A DNA stretch of 64,000 nt from Liolophura sinensis (lineage: Eukaryota; Mollusca; Polyplacophora; Chitonida; Chitonidae), in assembly GCF_032854445.1 (NCBI RefSeq), contig NC_088305.1, positions 20,385,717 through 20,449,716 on the forward strand. Reading direction: 5' to 3'. Positions within the stretch are counted from its first letter, which is position 1. Each line of letters begins with the position of its first letter. The notes under the pieces were generated by a model. The model was given only the letters and a program-made list of their open reading frames with translations. It was not told the origin of the DNA and did not search any database. Positions 50,432 to 61,938 of this stretch are shown piece by piece. The position numbers and the translations under genes are program-made.

Positions 50432-50757
50432 CTGTACGACAGAAGTGCAGTTCCTCTCTTCACAGTTAGGGGTGTCATCGCTGGGCCGGTGCTCATACAC
50501 AGACCCGTCATCACCGTACTCCAGAACAAACGTCAGGTTTGCACCCACAGACACAGACGCTTCGATGGACGACGTGTAGTTTGCAAAGACTGCAACTGCT
50601 GCGGTGCCCGGCTGAATGTTGCATTTCTTTGGGGTGCAGGACGGACGATATTCCTCCGCTGTCAATAGCCCAAGCTGGAGATCCTTTGGTTCCGGATTGA
50701 TAACATTCACCACAATCTGTGTTGAAATCGATGATATAACATTGCTGACCTTGACCT
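50432..50757 (-). CDS. PKD-repeat receptor (polycystin-1-like), most 5' exon seen
   Basis: First recognisable exon of the minus-strand gene. It opens with the end of one PKD repeat (VKVSN followed by VISSISTQIVVNVI) and then carries most of a second, including LEYGDDGSVYEH, a variant of the WDFGDGS turn typical of PKD domains, and paired cysteines (PSCTPKKC, NCEERNC). Sequons NYT, NLT and NCT fit an extracellular chain. The 3' end is CAG|gtaaga, phase 0, joining in frame to 30693. The 5' end was set at ctttgcag|AG because the resulting E-V-K-V-S-N register matches the PKD consensus length. The sequence also stays open back to about 50780 (GSHHVFAEV), where a weaker ttataaag acceptor exists, so the true start may lie 23 nt further upstream. 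The preceding exon should end in phase 1. Known for the family: PKD repeats form the cell-surface ectodomain of polycystin-1 proteins. Orthology is inferred. Confidence 0.78.
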
Positions 50758-50798
50758 CTGCAAAGACATGATGTGACCCGCTTTATAAGATACATGCA

Positions 50799-50880
50799 TT
50801 TGATTTATTTAATTGGTATTTTACGCTGTACTCAAGAATATTTCACTTATTCGACCGCAACCAGCTTTATGGTGGGAGGA
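50799..50880 (-). mobile_element. SINE 3' fragment next to an exon
   Basis: The tail (gatttatttaattggtattt on the plus strand) through ccagctttatggtgggagg. Its 3' end lies about 40 bp upstream of the 3' splice site of the 50432-50757 exon, inside the region where the branch point would sit. Confidence 0.85.
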
Positions 50881-51608
50881 AAGGAAATTGACCTGGAAAG
50901 ACATGTAATGCTTTACAATATGGATACAGAAGGCAACTGCAGCTCATGGCACTGACCCTATCACAGGAAACTACCTGTATAAACTTAGAACCTGGACCCA
51001 TTAACCCGTAATGTATTTATCTCCAGTCTGGGGCATGTCTAGACAATCCAGTCATTCATTCAATGATAGCACATGACAAATTTTGGGCTACAATTTTCAT
51101 ACGATGGGGGCAGGCAGAGTTCCACTGTTACTTGAGTTAAAAAATGTATGGTTTTAAACTCACTTAAAACAGGACTAATTGCATGGGGCATACTTAGGGC
51201 ACCAGATTCCCTATTATTCCTGATGAATTTCACATACAAATGTATAAATTAAAAACACAACAAGGGGTTATTGTTGAAATGTTGGCATCAAAATTGAGAT
51301 GAGTAAATCTTGTTTTTGTCAAATTCTACATATACATCCTCATTTTCCATGTGGATGACTAAAGACAAACAATTAGCAAAGATACACAATTAGCAAATAT
51401 AATAAATCTTAAAAAAAATTAAATATGCAAATTAAGGAAACATACAAAGCTTTGTTGTTTTTTTATAACCACACCCTAGAACATTCCCATCATCAGAGAA
51501 GGGAAACATTGACTAAAGGCATTAAACAACAATCAAATAAACTCATTTGATTGGTGTTCCACACCATTCTTGTTTCAAGTAAGGGACCTCAACAATGTTT
51601 TGTTCATT

Positions 51609-51834
51609 TTATTTATTTATCTGATTGTTTTTTCAGAATATTTCACTTACAAAAGTGTGCCCAGCATAATTCTGGGAGAAAACCAGCAGAGAATTGGGGG
51701 AAAACACAGAACCATCCGCAGGTTGATGGCCTACCTTTCCTCGTGACTGGAGAGAAAGCCAGAATAGGCCTTGGTGGGAGGCTCTTGACCATAGTGCCGC
51801 ACTAGCGAGCTAACTACTAGGTCACCTAGGCTCC
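51609..51834 (-). mobile_element. Diverged SINE, nearly full length
   Basis: All blocks are present but degraded: tcagaatatttcacttacaa, cagcataattctgggag, agaaccatccgcaggttgat, and the head gagctaactactaggtcacc. Confidence 0.8.
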
Positions 51835-52911
51835 TTGACAACATTTTAGCACACTGGGCCAGCGAGAGCCCTAGTGTGAATCTACACCTCATAAAGTCAA
51901 GATCGTTGCTTCAGCTTGACTGCACTTCAGGCAGATAAAAGTGAAAATACATGCAGGACGCAAATAACAAGGCTCAAAACAGCTGTTGACCCAAGAGTTT
52001 AAATAAATCCTCTCAAACACATTTTTCAAAACAGGTAAACAAACATCCTCATAGAACTTGACGCTGTTCAATTTCCAGGCGCGTTGCCCAAACCCCATGG
52101 CCAACAGAGGAAAAACAGAGAAACAGGGACTTCAAATACCAAGGTGTTGACAATCTAATTCTGTTGGCAAATAATGCCGAACTTGTTCTCCAGTCATGTC
52201 AACAATGGCCTTTACATCCCCAGATAGAAAAGCAATCAGTCCTAGGGCTTCAGGAGACTCTCAACAACAATCAGTTGACAGTGCCATACATATAGACAGT
52301 TTAGTCCCCCAAAATATTTAGGTTCCCTAACTATTGGGCACCCAAATTAATCAAGCTATATTGAAACGAACAAATTTCCATACAACTGTTTTTTCATACA
52401 CGGACAACATCATTTTGAGTTGCCCTTTTCTTCATGCACGGTCACAATGTCATTTTAAAAGTTTACGACCTAATCAACTGAACTATTACGCATGTAAAAC
52501 CTAGAAACACGTTGCACACACTAATAAGTTTGCCAAAGAGTTGCTAAGCTTACAGCGTATCTGAGTGAGGAATTATGCTGTACTGGGCCCAGTTGTTCGC
52601 AAGTGTATTAGCTAATACTGGTATCAAGCCTAACTCAGGTGTCAATGCAGTTCTCCAAAATCAAAGTATAACAGCAGCAGTTTTAGTTTGTATTTAATAC
52701 ACCGGTACACAATTTGTTTTAGGTCAAGTACAATACTGAAGACTTGGCTTAAAGTTAAATGTGGTATTAAGTCTTAAACCCATTTTTGAACAACCGGGCC
52801 CTGAAGGCTAGCTAGAATAGTCAGTCATACAATTTGAAATATTATAAGCACAAAGACTTTGTACAATTATTAATTACTCTGTAAAATATTTGTTAAGCAT
52901 TTTTTAATCTG

Positions 52912-52990
52912 ACTGAGGTTCAACGCTGTATCCAAGAATATATTCTTTTCATGGCTTACTAAATTATATCTGCAGCCAGCCTTACAGCCG
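52912..52990 (-). mobile_element. Very old SINE remnant
   Basis: gaggttcaacgctgtatcca, agaatatattctttt and gcagccagccttacagcc keep the order of the SINE 3' half. Confidence 0.4.
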
Positions 52991-53004
52991 ATGGGCTATT
53001 GTAA

Positions 53005-53200
53005 ACCTTTAACAATTCAACCACTTAAGGACTTCTTTCAGTGGAATTCACGCACACAATTATGAAAAAAATTATGCTAAGAACAATTTTCATAAAACTT
53101 CATGAGCTTCATAAAACAGTGCAAAATTATTTCTCTACACCCGATAGTTTTCTCACAATGTTTCAAAATACTGGTTGCAGAAAAGGTTGAAAAATTAGGG
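53005..53200. repeat. Dispersed repeat family A, left-half copy
   Basis: aattcaaccactt, ttatttctctacaccc, and ggttgcagaaaaggttg align with 42775-42960. Confidence 0.7.
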
Positions 53201-53647
53201 TATACACATGTAAAAGCTCCCTCCTCTTCAACTCCTACATGTAGGTTGTACATGTGTCATCTGTCAGTCTAGGCTAAAATTACATTGTTGTCAGAACATG
53301 TCAATGGCAGGAATTAGGTATCAGCCACTTCCTCTCTAACTTTTCAAATCTTTTATCGATAATATTCCACATGGCCAGATTCCACATTATCCATGAAAGA
53401 GTTGGTTTGAAAATTCAAATATCTGAAATTCCTCCGGAATATTTATTTATATATGGAGCAGTATGTTTTGCTTAATATGCTATGACACTTAACCAAAACA
53501 ACACTACTGTTCATTGCGTGTATTAAACAAAACTGCAGATCAATGTAGTGCGACTGCACCCTGCGACCAAGAGTTGAACCATTTACACAGCAGATAATAT
53601 GGGGGAAACACAGCTACACCTCACTCAACCTGCTAACCTGAACATAG

Positions 53648-53745
53648 GACATGTTGTACAGGCATGTTTGTTTTTTTTTTTCGGTACATAAAATTAAAAT
53701 ATTTATTATTTCAGGGAATATTACATAACCAAGTACCAATCCAAT
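53648..53745. repeat. Dispersed repeat family C, copy 1
   Basis: aggacatgttgtacaggcat and aattaaaatatttattattt recur at 55682-55775 with small differences. Confidence 0.88.
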
Positions 53746-54315
53746 TTTTTTTTTTCTCTCCATAAACTTTTATGGAGAGAAGAATTTCTTGGCACACTTC
53801 AGCATCATTTTCTCAGATCTGTTTATATATTTTCTTAATATTTCCCATATGTACATGTACACAATGCATGACATGTAAGTATACCTATAAAGTCAAAATA
53901 AAAATTATGAAAACTTAAGCCTCAACAATATATACTTGTTATTTGGTCAATTTATACTGAATGTGACATAATCATGTCTCTACTTTTTCAGCACTCCTGG
54001 ATTTTCAAGATAATAATTTAACAGGAAACTCCACAATTTGATCCAAAACCTGAAACTTTTATGACTCATCCAATCTTTTTGTAAAAAAGACAGACCTGAT
54101 TTCTTAAATTTTTCTTCAGCAGGGTATTCTTAAAATATTGGCCACAATATAATCTGGTGATGGCATTTCTTTTCCAGGATTTTCGAAAAGACCCTCAAAA
54201 CAAATTACGAAAAAAAAAAATACAATTACACATGAATGTTTACACACAATAATATTCAATATTGATTTTAACAGTACAGTCAGCTCGTGTGAGAGGCACA
54301 CAATGTAGCTGATGG

Positions 54316-54360
54316 CTCAATCTCTGAATTGAATCTCTGAATTGAATCTCTGAATCTCCC
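54316..54360. repeat. Short tandem repeat, about 14 bp by three
   Basis: tctctgaattgaa repeated with a final tctctgaatctcc. Confidence 0.85.
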
Positions 54361-55681
54361 AATACTGCCTCTCCTTGTATGTAGGCCTACATGTATACAC
54401 AACGGGAGCCTTATAAACTTTTATCAAGTTCTTGATTCACTGTTCATCAGGTCCATGTGCCACACTTTCCAATATCCTTATAAAAATGTTTCTATTTTTT
54501 TTTTACTTTTACGGAAAAGACTAATAAAGTCATCAATGTATTACTCTACACAAGTTCCATGTTATCAAACTCTTCAATTTGATATTAAATCATTCAGATC
54601 TTCAGATATTTTATTAAATAAGTAGATGATTATTTTAATAAAATGAACAGCAAATTAAAGTTTTAAATTGCCACTTTAAAGAAAACAACACAAATGACAG
54701 AAAATGCTTTAGAGAAAGACATATTTTGGTGATTTTGACAAAATGCTTAACATTTGATATCACAGTATAAACTGCATGACACCTGACTGTTTTGGGGTTT
54801 TAGGACAGAGTACAAAATCAATCTTGGGTAACTTGTTCTAAATTTACAAAAATAAATTACAGGGCAGAAGGATTACAGGGCAGATGGACTCCAGTAGGAC
54901 ATCATTGAATATATGCTTGCTGGATATAACCCAACCAAAACAAAAGGGTCCTGATTTATTTGGAGTTTGATATAAGTTATTTCATTCATTTTATCTCACT
55001 ATGTTAATTTCTTTAAAATATCTATCTTTTTACTGGCCAGAAAAACAAGGCTCACTGCACTATTTTATTTTTTTGCAGGTCCAGCAAAGAATTTTTCCAT
55101 GATGTTCAAGTCAAGTCATAGTTACAGATGGTACTGGACCATATGGCTCACTTGTGCCCCTGACAGATTTACTGTCCTTTCTCCTGGGTGTAAACCACCC
55201 CCAGGTACCTGACACAGTCAAGCAATATCTCCCAGGGGCAAACCACAATACACATGGCCCAGCCTTGTAGTCTGGCACCAAAGTTCAAAAGTACATCCTA
55301 GTTCAGAACAGTAATGTCAAATTTCAACCTTCATACAGTACATACTTGTATATCAGACCACGTAACTTATACATATTTATGTGTCTTTTTCTGTATGACA
55401 TGCATGTGCATGTAGCAAAACATTATTCTCTTTTCACAATTTAATATTTGAGAGCAGAACTGTCTGATTTTTTACTTCTTTTCACACATTATAGGACGCA
55501 GTGTACAGGTAAGTGAAACGTATTTTTCTCTACATTCTGGAAATCATCATTCATTTTTTGAATGGTCAAATATGCAAAAATTAATATCTATAAATATTTA
55601 TTATTTGAGAGCAGTATTATCAAATTTTTCCTCACAGCCCTATCATACAGAGTAAGTGCATATGTGTACGTCTGATGTCAT

Positions 55682-55778
55682 AGGACATGTTGTACAGGCA
55701 TGTTTTTTTGGCTACATACAATTAAAATATTTGTTATTTCACGGAATATTACATTACCACGTACCAATCCAAATCCTA
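55682..55778. repeat. Dispersed repeat family C, copy 2
   Basis: Matches copy 1 through acggaatattacattaccac and gtaccaatccaa. Confidence 0.88.
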
Positions 55779-56910
55779 TCTTTATCCTGTGTTCAAATTA
55801 TATAATAAATACATTCATTTGATTTTTATTTGAGTTTTATGCTTTTATATATGTTTTTACTTTAGAAGGCAGTGGTAGTTAGGTTCACAGGTGCATAGAA
55901 ACCTTGACAACCCTGACAAACCTATAGATGTAAATATATAGAGGCAGATCCAGACAATGAACAACTTTAGCGAAGGGTCACTCAACTTTCCATTAATGAC
56001 ACCTTAGACCTCAGAGCCTGCTTGTGCTACATGCCAGGCAAACACATCATAGGCCACAATACAGTGCCTATGTTTTGAACAATCTGTACATGTACCTTTC
56101 TTGAACTGCTCATCCAAAACCTAATGGCATACACCCCCTCCCCCCAAGACCTTAATGGGTGGACATGTCCCCTATTTACGGCAGCAGATTTTCATGAACG
56201 TACATGGTACGAGAAGTTCAAATGTAGGTATATATGTATGAACACCTTCACAGGAGATATATGCGGAATATGTCTTCTGTACATGTGAAGGTCAATCAGG
56301 GTAGTGAAGAGATGTAGGGTACATCCAGAAGGGAATGGGGGAGGGTATAAAAGAGAGAAGGGGGAGGGTATAAAAGAGAGAAGGGGAGGGGTAAGGGGGG
56401 CCCAGGAATGGCCCCTGGGCTGGACCACCCAGATAACCTGATACACAGTCCCTTTTAAAAGTGATCCCTGCTGAACATAGTTTGTTACAGCCACTGATAT
56501 CCTGTGACACACATGTACATGTACACAATATGGGAAGGGACATGATGCAATGGTTAATTCTAAGCCAAATTTACACATCAACATACCTTTAATTTAATAT
56601 GTTAATAATCTCAATTAGTTCAAAAAAGGTAAAATAAAAAAAAATATAAAATGAACGTTATCTTCTCTCAAAAAAATTTTTGAAAGTGTTGCTTAAATGT
56701 GCACAACAACAGTTTGATGATGACCACTGAAAACTTGGTGGAAACCAATAATCACGGAGTTATATGGTTTTGTGTGAGGCAAGAAACTTCACAAAGATTT
56801 CTCAAAATGTTATAGCATAAGGGGAGATAATTCAAAAGTTTTCACTTCTTTCATAAAATGCACACACACACAAAATACTGTGAAGATAGTCGATACTACT
56901 TAATTGACTG

Positions 56911-56949
56911 GATTTATTTATTTATTTGATTGGAGTTTTACGCCATGCC
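56911..56949 (-). mobile_element. SINE tail fragment
   Basis: Tail and gattggagttttacgccatg only. Confidence 0.7.
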
Positions 56950-58160
56950 AATTAACCAGAGCAGTAAAGTGACTCTATAATACTTATAATACATAATAAA
57001 TCTCATCCAGATTCACAAAAATTCACATACAACTATATAAAGTACATGAACTCCTAAAAAAGGTGCAAAACGTAAGAAATCTAGAAAATGCATTGTCTGC
57101 CTCAAAAAATCAGAATAATAAATACCTCCTTTCACAGCCACATTTCATTTCACAAACCTGAGAAGCACACATTGGTACAATGAGACCTTTCTTAAACAAC
57201 GAAGCCTTATTCTTATTCTCTACCTTATATATTTTTTTTATTGTTACACATGCTTTTTTTTATGAGACCTACACTAATGTTAACAATGTGGTATATCCCA
57301 GCACAAACCATATTAATACAACAAAATATCTGTACAATGACATGAGTCATGCAGTTCCGGTGGCAAAAACGTGAAGCGGCAAGCTGGGAAAAGGTCAGGG
57401 GGATCTGTATGCAGCAGTCAGAGGAATTCCTGCCCTCACAACAAAACCCAAAATGCCAAACTCTCCAAACAACACACACATGTGACCACACCTATAACGA
57501 GATCGTCATGGTAACCAGAGGTCATGTCACTATGCAGCTAAAGGTTGCCATCGTGTTGTCAATTTGACAGGATATCTCAATGTTTTGACACCTTAGAGAG
57601 GTTGGGACTAGGGAATACCATGAAGATGTGGGTCCACTGCTGACGGCAGAATGCTGAAGGGCATTGTAAACTGCAGAACTTCACCGGTCACTTATAGTGA
57701 CCAGAACAGCCAAATATAAAGACATTTTGAAACCCCATGAGTGCACCCAAATTGCAGTACACATGTACAGTAAGAAAAATTAGCTTTAATGCTCTTAACC
57801 TTTCATTCACGTAAATAGAATAAACAAAAATGTACAGGTAATACGGACACTAAAATTTGTTGTATACATGTATGATATTATCTGAATATCTGAATAGATT
57901 TCAGCCCAAATTAGTCCCCTAAAAGCGTGTCCTAATTAAATAGCTCTATTTGGGCATGACAGGCGTAAGAGAAACACCTCACCTCACATGTAATGTCACT
58001 GATCAATCTTCATCTATACAGAGACATACATGTGCAAGCAGATATAGCCCATCTCACTTGATCTTCTCCTCCACAACTTTTGTCTTTATAACCAATTACA
58101 AGATAAAACCAATATTTTTAATTAAATTAACCCAAAAAAAACCCCAATGTATGGCTGTTA

Positions 58161-58425
58161 ATTTATTTATTTATTTGATCGGTGTTTTACGCCGTACTCA
58201 AGAATATTTCACTTATACGACGGCGGCCAGCATTATGGTGGGTGGAAACCGGGCAAAGCCCGGGGGAACCCACGACCATCCGCAGGTTGCTGCCAGACCT
58301 TCCCACTTACGGCCGGAGAGGAAGCCAGCATGAGCTGGACTTGAACTCACAGCGACCGCATTGGCGAGAGGCTTCTGGGTCATTACGCTGCGCCAGCACG
58401 CTAACCAACTGAGCCATGGAGGCCC
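58161..58425 (-). mobile_element. tRNA-derived SINE, best full-length copy
   Basis: About 265 bp, sense on the minus strand. The 5' head (high coordinates) is tRNA-like. It has an A box TGGCTCAGTTGG and a B-box-like GAGTTCAAGTCC. Next come a conserved body (gctggcttcctctccggccg, gaccttcccac on the plus strand, gtttcccccgggctttgccc) and a highly conserved 3' region (accataatgctggccgccg, gtgaaatattcttgag, acggcgtaaaacaccgatc), then an AAAT-repeat tail. The conserved 3' half resembles the central domain reported for MetaSINE-type elements in marine invertebrates; that family name is from memory and uncertain. As a SINE it would be transcribed by RNA polymerase III and mobilised by a partner LINE, which is not in this window. 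This copy was the reference for the others. Confidence 0.92.
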
Positions 58426-58529
58426 CTGTATGCCTATTAAAGGGAGTCTCCTATCAATGTTCAGCTTTACTGGTGGCCCTGAATTTTATATGGCATTTTA
58501 ATTAGAAGATCAATTTAATTAGAAGATCA

Positions 58530-58565
58530 ATTTATTTATTTGATTAGGGTTTAATGCAGTTTTTC
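58530..58565 (-). mobile_element. SINE tail fragment
   Basis: Tail and tgattagggtttaatgcag, about 100 bp beyond the full-length copy. Confidence 0.55.
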
Positions 58566-59229
58566 ACTTCATACATACGTGTACACGTACAATGTCCGTC
58601 AGGTCTATTGGTCGCAGGAAGCAGAAAAAATACAATTAATGCGAAAGATTGTAGTAACCTGTAAATATAACCTGTCTGTATAACATTAGTTTCTTTTTAA
58701 GAGTTTTTTCATCAAATTACACACTGAATAAAATGTCATAAAATAATTCTTGGAACCTATTATCAATTTAAGAGAAGATATTATTAAGTACACCTAAAAT
58801 GTATAAAACTGCTCAAAGTTTCTATACATAATGTAAACAATGAATTTTTCTTAATCTGCAAGTCTCTTCCTCCATACAGTGTTAAATTACAAGTTACACT
58901 GACGTATAATTACATCTTCAAGACATCGATATAAAGATTTTAGCCTCTACACCCATTTAATACACTTCTGATCAAGGTTTGATTTGAATGCACTTTTGAA
59001 AAAGGTTCACGTCTTCCTTAAATTTCAATACACGTTGAGCAAAAAGTCTGTCTGACCATAATACACTTTTGAGTAAGGTTTGATATTAATACACTTCTGA
59101 GCAAAAAGCAAGCCTGACTTGACTTTAATACACTTTTAATAAACTGCTCCCCACTGACTGGCAAAGAGCTTAATAGTTCAAATGATAATCCGAGCAATAA
59201 TAATACCTTTAATCCTCTTAAAACAAAAA

Positions 59230-59760
59230 CCAAAAAAGTTCTGCCCCAGTTCTCATGCAGCTTGTCAGAGCTGACTAAAGACAGGGTGAGGTTAATTAAG
59301 CTTAGTGAACACTCAGGAGACTTCTGGATAACTCTAGCTATAGGGAAAGAAATTCTAGGATTACCTTTGAAACTGTTGGCACATGGTGCTGTTGCGATCA
59401 AATTGCCGAATTCCGAGGGAAAATCTGTGCAAATCAAACTATGGTGTCTGGAGTGGAGGTTGTTGGCTCGGCTAGGCCGCTCTGAGAGACTAAAGGGTGT
59501 GGGGAATGAGAAGGGCTAAGCCCGTAATTAAAGAACAAAGTTGGTTTGGGAAGCAGACAAATGGTCCATGTCTGGCTCTATCACATCAAGTGTCTACTTT
59601 AAAACCTGGGCTCTCTCCACTCAATGTAAACCAGGAAAACTTTTTCTTTATCTCCAGGGCCTAGAGGAGATTGTACCCCTGCCCTGGCTAGAGTCTGGAT
59701 TAAGGGGCTGACTGAGGTAACTCTAGAGCCCCACACTGCTTAACTGAAAGGGGAGACCAG
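59230..59760. promoter_or_regulatory. GC-richer unique block, candidate regulatory
   Basis: Contains gaggttaattaagcttagtg, tgatcaaattgccgaattcc-type sequence and gctcggctaggccgctctga. It is open on both strands in places (85 codons plus, 139 codons minus), but neither frame looks like a PKD or other known domain. Confidence 0.3.
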
Positions 59761-60119
59761 CTTTGTTATCAAATTTATTGGCCAAGGTTTAAAAGGGGGC
59801 ATTGTCAACACTGAAATCTACACCATTATAACTACATAACACAGCCTTGCAACATCAGGTGGAAATTAATTATAGAATGGGGGGTGAGAGCTGAGAGATG
59901 CTGGGTATAGGGTAGGAGGGGTGGAGGGGCTGAGAGGTTTTAGCTGCTATAAAATCAAGCCAAACCCCTTCTGATAAACCACCATCAGACATCGTCTATA
60001 CAGAATACATTACACCTTCATCTGCACTCTCTCTCTCAGGCCACACATAATAAATGTTCGGTTTGAGACGGTTTTAAGCGCTTAATTAGTGAACAAAAGA
60101 AAGAAAGAATCAAAAATAA

Positions 60120-60197
60120 CACAAAAATTTAAAAAAATAAATAAAAAAATAAACAAACAAACAAAAAAAAAAATAAATAAATAAATAAATAAAAATA
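60120..60197. repeat. A-rich AAAT/AAAC simple repeat
   Basis: Runs of aaataaat and aaacaaac. Resembles SINE tails but no SINE body adjoins it. Confidence 0.9.
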
Positions 60198-60350
60198 GAG
60201 AATGACTTTCTCAAAATTCTGTTCTTTTTTTTTCTTTTTGTTAACTAAGAATTTCTTTTGCCTGAAAATAATGGTAGTCAAAAGCCTTTGATAATTATGG
60301 ACAGTTTTGTTTTAACAAACCAGTATTTAATGTTGGAATAGCTTGTTAAC

Positions 60351-60410
60351 ATGCAGGGTTTACACATTACATGCAGGGTTTACACATTAGGTGCAGGGTT
60401 TACAAATTAC
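60351..60410. repeat. 20-bp triplication
   Basis: Three consecutive copies of catgcagggtttacacatta, the third with two changes. Confidence 0.92.
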
Positions 60411-61816
60411 ACCAGTGAACACTTCACAACTACTTCTTCCACAGGTGAAAGTGAACGAAGTCAGTGTCACATCAATATGATCCAAAGTTATGATTAGTGA
60501 CCCCTTTGACACTAAACTAAAATTTTAGGATTCCAACATATGAATTTAATTAGGCAAGAAAAAAATCTAACTAAGCCCCAAGGGCTGTAAAATGGGTCTA
60601 TTGTTCCTCTTCTGTTTTTATTTTTCTTGTAACTAATGATCAATTGTCTTCTAGTACAATGCAACTAAGTTGTTAGCATTTTTATTAGTTTGGTAAGCAT
60701 GAGCATGAAAATCTTCACTATTTGTACCACTGCTGTATGTGGCAACAGATCAAGGCAACATATCGTTATACAATACATGTTTTGGTCCTTATATTGTATA
60801 GTTGTATCCCAACAGTGCAAATATGGCAAGGACACATAAAATAAAATGTACAATCTCTCAACCTTTTGTTCGATCTTTTCAGCATTACATTCCAATGTTC
60901 ATCACATATAACAAACGTAATTAACAGCTCATTCCACAATTTAACAGATAACTCCTTCAACGCACCAAGCAAAACATTGTATAATAAGTATGTTGACATT
61001 CACGCAATTATGAAGCTCAACTACTGGGCAATAACCCAAGGGGTTAAGCAGTGCTACAGATTATTTTCAGAGGTAGTGCGGTACTCCCTACTCTTCCAAG
61101 GGAGGGAGTACTGGCTAAGTGCATGCATGTACATGTCAACTGGCCAGAATTACGACTTGTAATAACATACAGATTATTTCAGCTCGTCCTGACAAGAATT
61201 GAATCTGAATAACTCTCACAGACCTACATTTACCTGTTACACCTAACCTGTAGGCCTACTGGGTTTATTTGAGTAATTCAACCACTGACAACTTTACCTT
61301 TTCATTGCCTAATGCGACTGGTAATGTTTTCTTTACCGTACCTGTTGGAACATTTCACACATGAACAACTGCCATTTTGGGATCAAAACATGATACGCTT
61401 GTTATGCTAGATCCAAATGTGGGCCTACATTAGAAGACAAAAATTTATTATTTGTGCTTTATTTATTGGCAGTATGTAGTATAAATCCAAGTGTTTCTGA
61501 ACACAGGCTATTCTCGTGATCGTATTTCATTGCATTAGCTTCTCTCCTCAGAAACCACCGATACATGTGCACGTTGGAAACTGGACCCTCGATGACACTT
61601 TAACCTAACACAAATAACTGACAATCAGTGTAGAATTAAAAATATACATCGGCAGCAATATCAGGAAAATTTAATGTAGTACAGTAGCAAAACCTGCTGT
61701 ATAGTAACCCAAATGGCCATTTTTTTCCAGCCCTTGCTACATCTTCTTCATGGAAAACACTAAAGAATGTCACGACAGCCGGTAGTGGTACATGACCCTT
61801 TGCTGTAACCTTGCTG

Positions 61817-61938
61817 TAACACAACCGCCATGTTGCTCTTGCAAGTTCTCAATATCCCACGTTTCCTTGTGAGAAAATCATCTCGTTGCTCTCGGGTCCT
61901 TGAGAGAACTTGCGAGATCAACATGGCAGTTGTGTTAT
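61817..61938. repeat. Inverted repeat (hairpin), arms about 36 bp
   Basis: Left arm taacacaaccgccatgttgc and ctcttgcaagttctcaa; right arm 61901-61938 is its near-complement (gagagaacttgcgagatcaa, catggcagttgtgtta). The loop is about 48 bp. Confidence 0.85.

Noticed and set aside
56192-56584. 130-codon minus-strand frame.
   Set aside because: Low-complexity proline/serine-rich product of a purine-rich repeated stretch (gggagggtataaaagagag), with no domain-like sequence. TATAAA words there belong to the repeat and do not indicate a promoter.
58330-58425. tRNA gene on the minus strand.
   Set aside because: A and B boxes are present, but the segment is the diverged head of a SINE and does not form a complete tRNA cloverleaf.
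61298-61341. Possible 44-bp minus-strand micro-exon (ttccaacag acceptor, AAG|gtaaag donor, open as TVKKTLPVALGNEK).
   Set aside because: Resembles a PKD opening strand, but it is too short to be convincing and its end phase (0) does not match the phase-1 end expected before the 50432-50757 exon.
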